From contig JAJVDF010000436.1 of the NCBI GenBank assembly GCA_022410635.1, positions 333,717-397,716 of the forward strand: a stretch of 64,000 bases of DNA, written 5' to 3'. This DNA is from Tretioscincus oriximinensis (lineage: Eukaryota; Chordata; Lepidosauria; Squamata; Gymnophthalmidae). Shown in pieces: positions 1 to 11,057 of this stretch. The position numbers and the translations under genes are program-made. Position 1 is the stretch's first letter. Each line of letters opens with the position of its first letter. The notes under the pieces were generated by a model. It was given only the letters and a program-made list of their open reading frames with translations. It was not told the origin of the DNA and did not search any database.

Positions 1-2043
1 CAAGGTTGTCCATTATCCCCTTTGATTTTTTTGATGGCAATAGAACCACTAGCCAATATGATTAGAAATAATAATAATATTAAGGGATATAAATATGGGA
101 GGGAACAATTAAAAATCAATCTATACGCTGATGATGCCCTAGTAATAACAGAAGATCCAATTAATACGCTACCCAGTTTGATTACTGATATAATCGACTT
201 TGAGAAAATGTCAGGTCTAAAAATAAATATAGAAAAATCTGAAATATTGATGGTGAATATAACTACAAGAGAAAAACAAATTATAGGACAAATAACTGGA
301 TTAGGAACGACGCAAAAATCAATATTGTATCTAGGAGTTAAAATAACAAAGAACCCTGAAAAGTTGATTAAGGTAAATTATAAAGTATTATGGAAGAAAA
401 TCAAGAAGAAATTAAGTACCTGGCCAATTAAAGGGTGGCCTCTGATATCTAAGATAAGAGCTTATAAAATGATGATCCTACCCAGATTTCTATACTTTTT
501 TCAAACAATTCCTGGACAAATACCTCTGAATATGTTTAGAGAATGGGAAAGGGAGATAAAGAAATGGATGTTACAGGATAGTATAAGACGAATCCCTAAG
601 AGGACCTTCTTTTCTACCCAGGAACAGTTAGGATGGGGAATTCCCTGCATACAAACATATTGGGAGACATTTCAGTTTTGGAAAGCGGTAGAGTTGGAAC
701 ACAGAGGAGAATATAAGGTGGTGAAAATGGAATTAAGATTAAACGAAATGGAAAATTTTACACTAATGAAAGAAAATATATCAAGACAATTAACTAATAA
801 ATGGTTACCACCATTTACAGCAACATGGAAAGTATGGNGTCAAATCCAGAGGAAATTTAAAATGGACTCTTATAAAATTGCCTCATTAAAGATAATAAAT
901 AATAACGGAGAAGAAAACTTAGCTAAATATGTACAGATGTTGAAAAATAAAGGAATAAGAACTATTCAAGACTTATATGAAGGAGGGGTCCCATGGACTA
1001 TTGAGAGGTTGAGAGCAATGAGAGAAACACCCTTGCAATGGCTAACAGAAGCAGCAATATATAACTTTATAAATAAACCATTAATAATACAAAAAATGAG
1101 AGAGGCATTATCGGAGTATGAAAACTTAATACATAAAAAAATACAAGGTGGAAAATCATTAGTAGGAATACTTTATAGGCTAATAATTAAAGAAAGATAT
1201 AAAAATTATGATAGTATAAAATAAAGATGGATACAGGATTTAGACATGAATGAGGAAAATTGGGAAATATGGAGGAAAGAATTTCTTTTAATTAAGTACA
1301 ATAAATTTAGAGAAGGAGAACTTAAATTAATGACAAAGTGGTATAGGACGCCATCTCAATTATCACATATGCTTAATACATCACCAATATGTTGGCATTG
1401 CAATACAGACCCAGGGACCTACATTCATATGTGGTTTGAATGTACAGAAGTTAGGAGGTTCTGGGAACAGATTACGGGGGAACTCACGAATATATTCCAA
1501 GTGAACATTCCAGTTGTAAGAGAGGTCCTTATAGGAAACAAGAATATAAGACAAATAGAGAGAGGAAATACATACATATTCAAGCAAGGGATAAGGGCAG
1601 CGCATATTCAGATAGCAAGAGGATGGAAGGATAAAGAAAAATGGACCCTAGAAGCCTGGTATGACTATATGGCAGAAATTGTACTCTTTGACTTCCTAAG
1701 GGAAAGAAGGCTAAAAAGATTGGGAATTGTATCCCGCCCAGTATGGGAGGTACAGTGGAGGGCCTTCATTACCTACGTGATATTTCATAAGATGTATTCA
1801 CCCACGGCATTTATGATATATTGGATTCTGGATTTGAAAAGAATTACTTAAAATTTAGTTGGATATCCTCAAGTAGAGGGGGGGAGGGAGGGGGAGCACT
1901 TTTTGGTGAGGTGGAGGGGATTTTTTATTGTATGGCATGTATAGAGAAATGGACGATTTCAATGTGTATTTTACATATGTGTATTTTACAATGTCATACT
2001 TTATAAATATCAATAAAAATATACTTTCAAAAAAAAAAAAAAA
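1..2043 (+). mobile_element. L1 non-LTR retrotransposon, 3' part with ORF2 C-terminal half, 3'UTR and poly(A)
   Basis: The window opens inside the reverse transcriptase of an L1 ORF2. The frame reads QGCPLSPLIFLMAIEPLA, then the catalytic box LYADDALV near 120-145, then the thumb and C-terminal region. The frame runs from the first bases to the stop at 1849-1851 and is broken only by one TAA at 1222-1224 and one N at 838. The C-terminal cysteine/histidine cluster CWHCNTDPGTYIHMWFEC (about 1390-1443) is typical of L1 ORF2. The 3'UTR has a G-rich tract at 1876-1895, AATAAA at 2012-2017 and a poly(A) of about 15 at 2029-2043. The near-open frame and intact tail suggest a fairly young insertion. 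The 5' part lies outside the window, so full length cannot be judged. Confidence 0.93.
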
Positions 2044-2296
2044 GGAAGGTCGGGTCACACGTGTTAAGCGTGTTTCAGCAGTCCTTCCGCAATAAACTCC
2101 ATTTATCCCGGAATAAACTATTGCTGGGATAATCAGGCATCATTGCGGAGAACCTCATCATCTTGCAGCCACTACCCTTCCTCTCACATGTGAACATTTT
2201 TAGTGCTAGAAACAAGAGGGAAGAGATGATAGGAGGAAGCGCCGTCTCCTTGCTTTGACGGGGAAATCTGCCCATCGTTTCCTAAGCCCAGGCTGC

Positions 2297-2459
2297 CCTC
2301 CACCTGCTTTTGGGGGCTGCTGCCTGGAGATCAGCGCTGCCAAATGGTTCAACTGAGGCAAGGAGGAGGAGGTGGGGAGGTTGACAGGACGTCTGCCAAT
2401 GTTCCCCTTCGTTTCACTGAGCCGATCTCCAGGCAGCAGCCCCCAAAAGCAGGCGGAGG
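2297..2459. repeat. Imperfect inverted repeat, unit 1
   Basis: The left arm at 2297-2332 (core GGGGGCTGCTGCCTGGAGAT) is complemented by the right arm at 2424-2459 (core ATCTCCAGGCAGCAGCCCCC). The intervening sequence is about 90 bases. Arms of this length and match suggest a MITE-like palindromic element. Confidence 0.75.
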
Positions 2460-2547
2460 GATGGCTGGAAGGAGGGCACAGCCGAAGCAACGCAGTGGAA
2501 CCAGCTGCATGTCATGAGAAGCCTTTTCCTAAGCCCAGGCAGCCCTC

Positions 2548-2647
2548 CACCTGCTTTCAGGGGCTGCTGCCTGGAGATCAAGATGTCTGTCAATGCTGCT
2601 CATTGTTTCGCTGAGCTGAACTCCAGGCAGCAGCCCCTGAAAGCAGG
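2548..2647. repeat. Imperfect inverted repeat, unit 2
   Basis: This is a second copy of the same palindrome 90 bases downstream. The left arm at 2548-2578 (CAGGGGCTGCTGCCTGGAG) pairs with the right arm at 2619-2647 (CTCCAGGCAGCAGCCCCTG). The loop is about 40 bases. Both units share the sequence CCTAAGCCCAGG shortly before the left arm, so the whole unit looks tandemly repeated. Confidence 0.75.
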
Positions 2648-3361
2648 AGAGATCAGGTACTTCTCAACCTGCCTGCTGCTTCTGGTAACCACCATCATTC
2701 CAAGGGCAGTGCGCATGTGCAGAGCTTGAAAATAAAGGCTGCACATGCACAGCACCAGTTGTGCCCCCTGTGGCCGAGGCAATCATTTGCCCTTGCCCCA
2801 GTGACACCACGTGGTCACTACACTGCTGTCAAAACTATGTGGTCAGCAGGTAGTTATCACGTCATGGATTTATTATGTGATATCACCTCATTTCATGATA
2901 AACAAGTGCAACTGGCCATTGCTTTAATAATCTTGATCACTATAGCTCAGGGATGTGGCTAAAGCACATCCCTTAAAGAAGACCATACCACCAAACCCTT
3001 TTTTAATATCTAAAAGAACTGCACTCTTGCAACTGATGGATCAGTTCTGAACTAAGTTTCATAACTCAAAATATTTTTCTTCACTTCTTACTTAAAGATG
3101 ATTCTGGTCAGACTTGACCGCATGAGCATACAGACCTGAGTAGGTCTTATGCTGCTCTGAAATTATTCCATAGGTACCTGTACAAATGGGAACTCAAGCA
3201 CTGTTGCCCACATGTGCTTCCTTCAAAAACCTCCATTCATAAAGCAATGCCAAGAAGGACTCTGTGACAGAGATCCATGGCAAGGTATGGACCTACCCTC
3301 CGATTCTTTGCTTTTTTATGCCTGGATTATTAATTTTGGTTTTGTTCTGTGTTCCCCACAG

Positions 3362-3428
3362 GAATTATTCCAGGCTTCTTGCTGGTGATGACAAAGGAAA
3401 TATTTACTGTTGGGCAGTTGANGACTAG
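3362..3428 (+). CDS. WDFY4: Terminal coding exon of a WD40-repeat protein, probably WDFY4
   Basis: A pyrimidine-rich tract ending in CAG (3359-3361) is followed by an exon that completes a split codon with one base. It then reads NYSRLLAGDDKGNIYCWAV, one ambiguous acidic residue (codon GAN, N at 3422), D and a TAG stop at 3426-3428. The pattern LLxGDxxGxIYxW is the end of a WD40 blade, and a protein ending just after the final Trp fits the BEACH/WD40 family. WDFY4 is a very large BEACH-domain protein, known in mammals for cross-presentation in dendritic cells. It neighbours VSTM4 in convergent orientation in other vertebrates, which is the arrangement here. The upstream exons were not found and presumably lie left of the window. 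The exon boundary and stop are seen directly; the gene name rests on motif plus synteny. Confidence 0.62.
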
Positions 3429-4110
3429 AATCTCCGTAGAATCTCAATCTTGACGAAATAATGTGTGTCCATCCCATTAACGTTTCCTTACTTCAGGAAG
3501 AAGCAACTATGACCAAACTCAGGGGGATAAGTCAATTCCTGTATCAAATGCTTCAATGTCAATCAAATGAACACCAAACATTTAGAACAATGAAGACCAG
3601 ACATTTAGAGCTGTTTAGAATAATGGCACTGGGAAAATCCAGTTCTAGAGATCCTATATTATGTGAACTTTGGCATCCTTATTCCCAGTTCAATTCTAGA
3701 TTGTTGCTGTGGGTATTAAGTCCAGCACAATGGTTGTCAAANCCTTTTTAACTTGTGTACCCCTGAGTAGCCTATTCCCATAATTTGTATCCAAATTACA
3801 AATATTTGTAATTAATATGGTCGTACTATAGTGCCCTTTTTGCCATTGTTCTTTTTGGTTTGTGTATCCCTAAATTCCCTTCCTGGTTTCTACTGCTGGA
3901 CATAGTAGAAAGCAAGTTGGACCCAAAGTTGAAAATCGCTGGTATAGGATATCATGCAATTTCTAGGGTCCCATCTGTAGTTGATTTTGAAGCTTATATG
4001 AAAGAAAACAAAAATATTTTCCTATTGAAGCTAACTTAATTATGTACTTTTATGGCTGCTTTTGTAGGGGTAAGCTGCTTGGTTTAAATAAAACTTTTGC
4101 ACCTAAATCC
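3429..4110 (+). other. Candidate 3'UTR of the WDFY4-like gene
   Basis: No coding potential follows the stop at 3428. The first AATAAA downstream on the plus strand is at 4087-4092, which would give a 3'UTR of about 680 bases. This is only a candidate; other cleavage sites further on are possible. Confidence 0.35.
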
Positions 4111-5323
4111 AAATTACTCAGGAATTGCCCAGCTGTGTTTGGATATTTTGGTCAAAATCAAAATGTCATTCTAGCTATTGGAAGGGGCACAAAATGACAT
4201 TGTGTTATGTGTTTATAGAAATATCCCTCTGGTAACTTTGTAGCAATGGGGATTAAAAAATATTAACAAATTGGCCACCTAATTTGAAAAATGAAAATAA
4301 AAATGGTTTCATAACAAATAATGATGTACATACATGTACAACAAAACAAAAGGAAAAAAATACAAAATAATACAAAAGTACAAAAATAAAATACATAAAT
4401 ACATAAAAAGGCATAAAACACAAACAAAATATAAACATTTCCTCCCCTCCCCCTCACATGCTATATTTCATATTAGAATTCTCTTTTACACAGGAAGACA
4501 TTTAATAATTTACCCTTAACTGTTTCATTCCCCATATTTCTCATTATATAATTTCTGCCTTCACTCCATTTTGCTTTCATGAACTCTTTGTTCCCTATAT
4601 TTTCTGCATCCATAATTATGCTATTAAGGATATCAAATTCTGTTATGTGAGTAGAATCAGTCCTTGGTCCATGTAGTTGGGTCTTTCCTTTGCAACTTAC
4701 TTTAGAAGTACATTGAAACATTATAAACTGATTTGATCCTTTGGTGTTGTTCTGACACATAGTTTTATTCCATCTCAGTTCTAAAGAAATTTATTAAATC
4801 AGGGGGAAAAAGTTTTTTCCTGGTTTAGTTCAGTTCTTCAGAACTGAAGAATAATTAAAAATATACNTCAAAACGGCTCCAAGGGTTTGTCGCTGAAGGC
4901 CAGACTCTAAAAGAAGCTCATTTTCCCTCTTTTGTAAACCAACTAGATCCCTTACATATGGAGCACTTTATCCTTTATTTTGAAGATTTTTATACAATAA
5001 TAGGTTAACAAATGTATAATTCATTTTCAACACATTTTAAGCTTATTTTATCCCTTGCTTGAGTTTGTCATTTAAAGGCATAGTTTTAAATATGTTTTTT
5101 TTCTTATTAAACTACTGTTGTCAACCTGTTTTACTTCTTTGAACAGAAGATAGCATATGGTTTGGTATGTGTAAACTTGGATAGTTGTGTGCTTTCAAAT
5201 CACATGTTAATTACGAAGAATTATTCCTCTCACACCCACCCCTCATTTTTCCTTTTTTCCTCTCTGTGTTTAGTGCTTTTATAAGGAGTTGATAAAGTTA
5301 TGACAACCCAAGTGGCTATATAC
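4111..5323. other. AT-rich intergenic DNA, no gene seen
   Basis: The stretch is rich in A and T, with simple A-rich runs around 4300-4440. Half of a MITE of the family typified at 13424-13577 is seen near 4795-4862 (TTCTTCAGAACTGAAGAA). No exon, RNA gene or intact mobile element was recognised. Confidence 0.5.
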
Positions 5324-5530
5324 TAGGCTGACCAGATGACCCCTTTAGGTGGGGAGGTAGAAACCCGNTTTTGGAGTGCCTCACGGGTTTTGCTGAGGAA
5401 ACTTTTTTCAAAAAAAGATTTTTTTTCCCAAAAAATTTTTTTTAATTTTTTTTTTCCTTAGGAAAAACTGGAAGGCACTGCAAAACCGGGTTTTCACACA
5501 CCCCGAAAAAGGGGTCTTCTGGTCAGCCTA
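5324..5530. mobile_element. Palindromic MITE, copy 1
   Basis: The terminal inverted repeats are GGCTGACCAGATGACCCC at the left and GGGGTCTTCTGGTCAGCC at the right. Symmetry continues inward through GTTTTGCTGAGGAAA-like and TTCCTTAGG-like segments to a T-rich centre. The whole element can fold as one long imperfect hairpin. Related copies lie near 39087-39275 and 41417-41615. Confidence 0.82.
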
Positions 5531-6317
5531 CATACTTTACAGTACGGTCATGTTTTAATAATTGAAAATGTTATTAATTGCTTTGGCTCATAGCCTTTTA
5601 CTCTTTTTCTTATTTTTCTAACCATTATTCTGTTAGTTTTTAATGGACTGCGTATTGTATTTGTGTGTTTTTTAAATCTTGTTTGGCATGTTTGCTGGTT
5701 GGCATTGTTTTGTTTTAACTGTGATATGGTCTAAAGACTAATCGTTAAACATATTTGATATAAGCTGTACTTATTTCTTTCTTTTGACAGATGCCTTCCT
5801 TAAGTATATAAATTACAAAATTAAAAAGAGAACTATAGTTAAACTACAACAGTTAAATAGCTTGTGCACCCAAACAAAAAAGGCCCCAAAACTAAACCAA
5901 ACAAACCAAAACCAAACCAGCAAGAGAAGAGAATCACCCTCAGAAATCGTTTAACAAATATAATATGTGCTTAACTCTGCAAATCTATAAACCTGGTATT
6001 GCATTATAACATATCCATGAATTCTTCATTATGAAGAGTCACAGAGCATAGCAAGACAAGGATGTATCAACATGGCCAGATGCATTCCGACATGTTCAAG
6101 TAGCAATTTGAATTGCTACTTTAGTATACATTTCATAGTAACTTTTTATTAATACTACTTTATTACTGCTAATGTGTTCTTACCGTCTGTTGTTGCACTA
6201 ATGAATGGATCCAGATTGTTCAGTCTTCATTTTGAACTATCAGGACTCTGGGGGCATAGAGAAGACCTAGTGGACATCAGAAAGTATTTGGCTATTCTGA
6301 TTTCAGAGAACTGAAAT
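5531..6317. other. AT-rich intergenic DNA with a LINE 3'-end scrap
   Basis: The segment near 5712-5752 (GATATGGTCTAAAGACTAAT) resembles the sequence at 43915-43940 that follows a LINE C-terminal fragment. It is probably a 3' scrap of the same family. Nothing else was recognised. Confidence 0.4.
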
Positions 6318-6430
6318 TGTTCAGAAAGTCCAGCAAGGGAGCTTGTACCACTTGGAGATTAACAAGAGAAAGGAAGCAGCATGAGCTTTCGTAGACACGT
6401 CCAAGGTATTTATTCAGATGCACGTCCTGA
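6318..6430 (+). mobile_element. Degraded Penelope-type pLTR fragment
   Basis: The sequence AGAAAGTCCAGCAAGGGAGC and then AGCTTTCGTAGACACGTC match the left inverted terminal segment of the Penelope-like element at 60670-61908. Only the terminal segment is present here, without coding sequence. Confidence 0.65.
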
Positions 6431-7129
6431 CACATCTTTGTTCTCCTGCTATACTCTACGACTCCTCTACGAACATTTTAGTTCATGTTGAAATCTCTAT
6501 GAATGTGTGATACAATTTCACTTGTCTGAATTTTTAGATATTTTTAAATATTTGCATAGACTTTAAATACACAATGTTATAGTTGTTCAGTGGTTTTTGG
6601 GGTCGGTTCTCTATTCTTTTTGTGGTCTGGGGTTGGGTTTGATTGGTTTGTGACTATACTGTCAAAATATATTGTCCAGACAGGTTGGCCTTCTGGTTTG
6701 GAGTGGTTTGAATTGTGTGAAGGGAAAGTTTTTTCTATGGACTACTTAAAATCTTAAAAATAGTCCATTGTTGCTCCAGAGAAATTGGGAAGTATCGATG
6801 TGAGGGAAGGCTTCTTGTTTGGACCTGACATGCCTCACCAATCATGGTGAGGAGTAGGCAGTCCAAGCCCCAGTCCGAACCAGAAGACCAACCTGTATAT
6901 TTGACTGCACAATCCTGCACTTGAGTTATTTGGACTGGAAGTGAATACCTGAAATAACCAACCCTTAAAGGTAAGTGGAGAAAGAACTTTGNATCAAGTG
7001 TATATTTTGGAAAAACCTGCTTTCCAAACAGGTCCCACCTTCATTCATTAACAAAAGCAACTGAAAGGTCAAGAATTGTTTTACATTTTTACATTTGGTA
7101 GTACTAGACTTGAAGTAGAAGGTGACTGG
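6431..7129. other. Intergenic DNA, nothing recognised
   Basis: Short frames on both strands have no recognisable domain. No repeat family was identified with confidence. Confidence 0.4.
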
Positions 7130-7268
7130 AATTGTGGTCACACCTTGACGTACCTTCTTCAGTTCTGAAGAATTAACTTCATCCATCCATCCCTACCCAC
7201 CACCACTTGCCTAAATGCAATTCTTCTGGACTGAAAAAAGTTTCAAAGTCAAGATATAACCAGGACCT
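7130..7268. mobile_element. MITE of the TTCTTCAG/CTGAAGAA family, diverged
   Basis: The left end reads GTGGTCACACCTTGACGTAC, then TTCTTCAGTTCTGAAGAA. The right half has TTCTTCTGGACTGAA and a tail toward GTCAAGATATAACCAGG. It resembles the better preserved copy at 13424-13577. Confidence 0.6.
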
Positions 7269-10100
7269 GGGCAAAAACTCCCCAGAGGCTCCCAGAGGCT
7301 CCAGCCAGAGCAGCTTAACAGAGATGTTCTTTACCAGAAGTTGTCATTTGCCTTTGCTGTTCCTCCAGGGGAATGGGAGAACCACAATCCCATCTGGGAA
7401 GGCATTCTCCCTACTCTCTGGAACCTGCCTATATTGTCCTCAACAGCCGTGCTAGAAACTAAGCCCTGCCTGTCAGAACAGAAGGAAATGAAACGATCGG
7501 CCAGTGAGCAGATCACAGCATTTGCCATGGAAGAGGCAGCCAAAGGCCAGCCTATGTATCACTATAAAAAATAACATTAATTGGGATGCTTCGCCATTTC
7601 CTGAACAACCCATAATTAGGTTAGATAAGAAACTAGCAGTGTCTAAGAGCTATAAATGTCTAAATTAAGTTATTCTGAAAGTGCCCAGCACTTTGACATT
7701 TTGAGAGTTCACAGTAATTGAGGTATTGAGATAAAATTGCTCCTGTTATTTAAAAGGTCATTATCTTCTTCAGTTAGATAGATGGAGACTATTTTCCACT
7801 CTAGTGAGCCGTTCTATTTGGGACAATTAGCCAGGCTTGAGTAGATTTCCACAAGGCCGACTCCCACTTATCACAGCTCTGGTCATGACACACACAAAGG
7901 TTTGTAAATAAAGAGCCCAAAGAGCCAATCTGTATTCAGCTCACAAGCAGCCACCCAAACGCCTCCGCCGGATGCTGAACAGTCGTGAACAGAGGACGCC
8001 ACTGATGATGTTTGTTAAAAACCGAATTGGTTCAAGGAAGCAAAGGATGTAGAACTGGGTCCTGTAAGCTGCCCTTCCTAAAAAGACAACCGGAAAAAGA
8101 GGCTGGGTGATCGGTCCCAGGAAAGCTCTCAGAAGTCCCCCTTCCAGGATAGGAAAGAGGGGGAGATTAAATTGCTAAGTAGGCAAACAGCTGAGCAAAC
8201 AGCAGATTAGGTAATGCAGAGGTTGAGAGGAGACGTGTTGCAAACTGTTAGGAACCTTGGTGTGATTCCTTANTGATGCAGAATATCTGGGCCAAGGCTA
8301 AGCTGTACCAGGGGAAATGGAGACGCGCCATCAGTTTGCAACAATCATCAGAATATGCTAATTATGCCCATTTCTGGCCCCATCCAGACACTCTAAAGCA
8401 GAGGGCATTAAAATGTCAGTGGGCATATTGCCTCCGTTCCCTGATTATCGCATGGCCTCAAGTCAAGCACGTTCCTTTCCGTTAGGCTCCCCCCCCCTTC
8501 CCAGTGTGCTGCAGCTCCCCTTGCTATTTGTGTTTCTTAATGTAAAAAACTCATTGGAAGAGTCGCTCCATAGTCTCACATAGGAATTCCAGTAGTCAGA
8601 GGCACCGACAGTTAGGTCCTTACGCTCATTGTGTGTGCTAGAAAAGTCTCTAGTGTTGCAATTGTGGCGGTGACGACCACACACAGCAGTGGGCAGACTG
8701 GTGCATGTAAAAGCCCATCTGACAACTTTCAATTGCCTCAGGTGGTTTCCCTCCCCCCAGTGTTTCCCCCAAATTATGCCCATTGCTCTTCCTCATGAAC
8801 ATCTTGGGCTAGAAAAGGTGAATTAGAGATGGGATCAGAAAATGTGCTCCTCTACCCATTACCACTTCTTTTGAGAAACATTTCTGTAGAATTAGCAAAT
8901 GTTCCATAAGTCACAAATTATTTATTTTGGCTAAGGCTGCAATATTACTTCCCTTAAAAACACTGTAATTTGGCCACCTCTGGATTCTGTCTTCATATCC
9001 CAGTCAGTATACTTTGGACAAGCATTGATACCCCCATTTGCACATCACTGTATGCTGAAGGGCCAAGAGGGTTCGTCAACCCTCCTCCAAGGCACAAAGT
9101 TGGACAGCAAGAAGCAACTCTGAAGTCGTGATGAAATTGTTGCATTTGCTGCACCGGCACACCAAGTTCTCCAAACACAGGCATAGAGTCTTGAAAATAG
9201 CATCTTCTGTGGTGGCCCCGGAGCCCTGAGAGCAGCCCAACCCAGCAGAGGGGCCGGCACAAATGATAAGAGCATCTTTGTGGGATCGGGCCACAGCCCA
9301 TCTAGTCCAGCTTTGCTTCCCTCAGTGGTTCACCTCAGTGGCTTCTGGACATTCTCAAGCTGCAGCAGAAAGCGAAAACTTCAGGATGGAGCCATGATCC
9401 TAAAGTGAGGGCAGAATGTGGAGATCGGGCCTTAGACACCGAAAGTTATTTTGTGACTCACAGTGTAAGGAAACATTTGCATTCACACATCAGTCAAAGA
9501 TCATGCTGATTAGTCTTATGGCACTTCTGGGAACAATGCAAACATGTAATTGCAGCCTGTGCATTCACAGAAGTCAGCACAGATGAGGTGAAGGACAATT
9601 TTTATCCACATCTGCAAGTGAACCTAGATCTGTTGTCTCCTCGGTCCCAATTAATGATGACTGAAATGGCCACATTGGCAACAACTGGCAAGGATCAGAA
9701 AATGTCCTGACTAATTTGACATTAGAGGGACAAATGTCCATCCACTACCATTTACAGAAATCTGCTGNATACATGGTGGGACTTGTTGACAGTATTCCTT
9801 GAGGATCAGCTATTTTGGGTCAACACCACTGATGATTGAGCGATGAGCATCAATATCTGTAATTTTAACTCCCGTCTCCACTATGTGCCAGTGCAGCGGT
9901 GACTCATGAATAAACAAAATTTTTAATACCTGTGTGAGGCCTGGATTGTGAAGAAATTTAGAAGGGGGGAACTTAGAGCTGAGAAACAGCAGTTGCAAAC
10001 TGTCAACAGATGTCTCTATCAGAACGACGTTAACAGATGTGACAGGACTAAACGCTTTGGGGTGGGAAAAAGCAGACTTTGAAATGGCTTAACTGATACT
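7269..10100. other. Intergenic DNA, mostly unrecognised
   Basis: No exon with splice signals and a known domain was found. A minus-strand scrap of the CR1-like LINE 3' end is seen near 9282-9350 (GGGCCACAGCCCATCTAGTC). The minus-strand frame at 8993-9301 overlaps that scrap and is not credible as a gene. Confidence 0.45.
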
Positions 10101-10205
10101 ATCAAACATGAGGCTGTTCTGACACATACTGGATTGAAAAAACATCCCCCTGGTTTAGTTCAGTTCTTCACAACTGAGGACAGATTAAAAGCTGGTAACA
10201 GACTG
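10101..10205. mobile_element. MITE fragment, TTCTTCAG family
   Basis: CTGGTTTAGTTCAGTTCTTC followed by ACAACTGAGGACAGATTAAA matches the internal part of the family typified at 13424-13577. The outer ends are weak. Confidence 0.5.
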
Positions 10206-10516
10206 GCATCTCAGCAGACACTTTTTTACAGGCTGAGATATTCTCAGGAAGGAGGAGGAGAAAAAGAAGACGAAAGCGGAAGAGTATTTGGTTTTTATAT
10301 CATGCTTTTCTCAATCTAAAAGGATTAAACTGGCTTAGCTGGGCTGTGAGACCTCCAAAGAACTCTGTTGTGGAGGAGTGGGGAGTCAAGTCAGGAGACT
10401 GCTAGATAAGAGTCCGACACTCTTGTGGTCACTTGCTTTAATTTAGCTTTCCGGTTCTAGAATTTCTTTTTGCNGATTTCTAAGTATTCAGTTTGATTAC
10501 TGAGAATCTCTTTTGT

Positions 10517-11057
10517 CTTGGAGCACCTCCCTTACGAAGTCAGGCTGCAACGTCTGGGCCTCTTCAGCCTTGAAAAGCAACTTTTGAGGTGATCTGATTG
10601 AAGGGTACAAAATCATATATGGGATNGACAGGGTGAATAGAGAAAAATGTTTTCTCTCTCCCACAACACAAGGACCAGAGACAACTCCTTAAAACTGTTG
10701 GGTAGAAAAGTGAGAACAGACAAAGGAAAGTATTTTTTCACCGAGAGGGTCATCAGCCTGTGGAATTTACTTCCTGAAAAGGTGGTGGTAACGAACAGCT
10801 TGGATAGCTTCAAGACAGGNCTAGACAGGTTTATGGACACCANGGGTATAAATGGATACTAGGNTGAATGTCTGGATGTTGCCTCTGGGATGGAGCAACA
10901 GGCAGGACTCCTGAAATACCATTTGCAGGGAGTCATGAACAGGAGCATATTTTGCTTTCCTCTGTTNGGACTGCCCAGGTGCATCTGTGTGAGACAGAAT
11001 GCTGGACTTGATGGGCTGTGGCCTGATCCAGTATGGCTCTTCTTATGTTCTTATGTT
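10517..11057 (+). mobile_element. CR1-like LINE, 3' end
   Basis: The translation gives the C-terminal RT-linked segment common to CR1-type LINEs, including RVISLWNLLPEKVVVTNSLD and SFKTXLDRFMDTXGI. The 3' end is the motif GGCTCTTCTTATGTTCTTAT. Several Ns and frame breaks are present. Many copies of this family occur in the window. Confidence 0.88.

Larger units (their letters stand above)
2044..3361. other. Repeat-rich spacer, probably last intron of WDFY4
   Basis: No exon could be supported. The stretch holds two successive imperfect palindromes (2297-2459 and 2548-2647), described separately. The last bases before 3362 are a good polypyrimidine tract and CAG acceptor. If the WDFY4 call is right, this is the end of its last intron, and the L1 lies in the same intron. 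Confidence 0.4.

Noticed and set aside
3180..3276. Possible penultimate WDFY4 exon with donor-like CAAG|GTATGG at 3275
   Set aside because: The phase needed to join the terminal exon gives an in-frame TGA, and the frames without a stop do not match the phase or any WD40 sequence.
4253..4457. Phe/Tyr-rich small frames resembling membrane proteins
   Set aside because: They are translations of A-rich or T-rich simple sequence.
8993..9301. 102-residue minus-strand frame
   Set aside because: It starts within a CR1-like LINE scrap and other frames are open over the same span. No domain or splice support.
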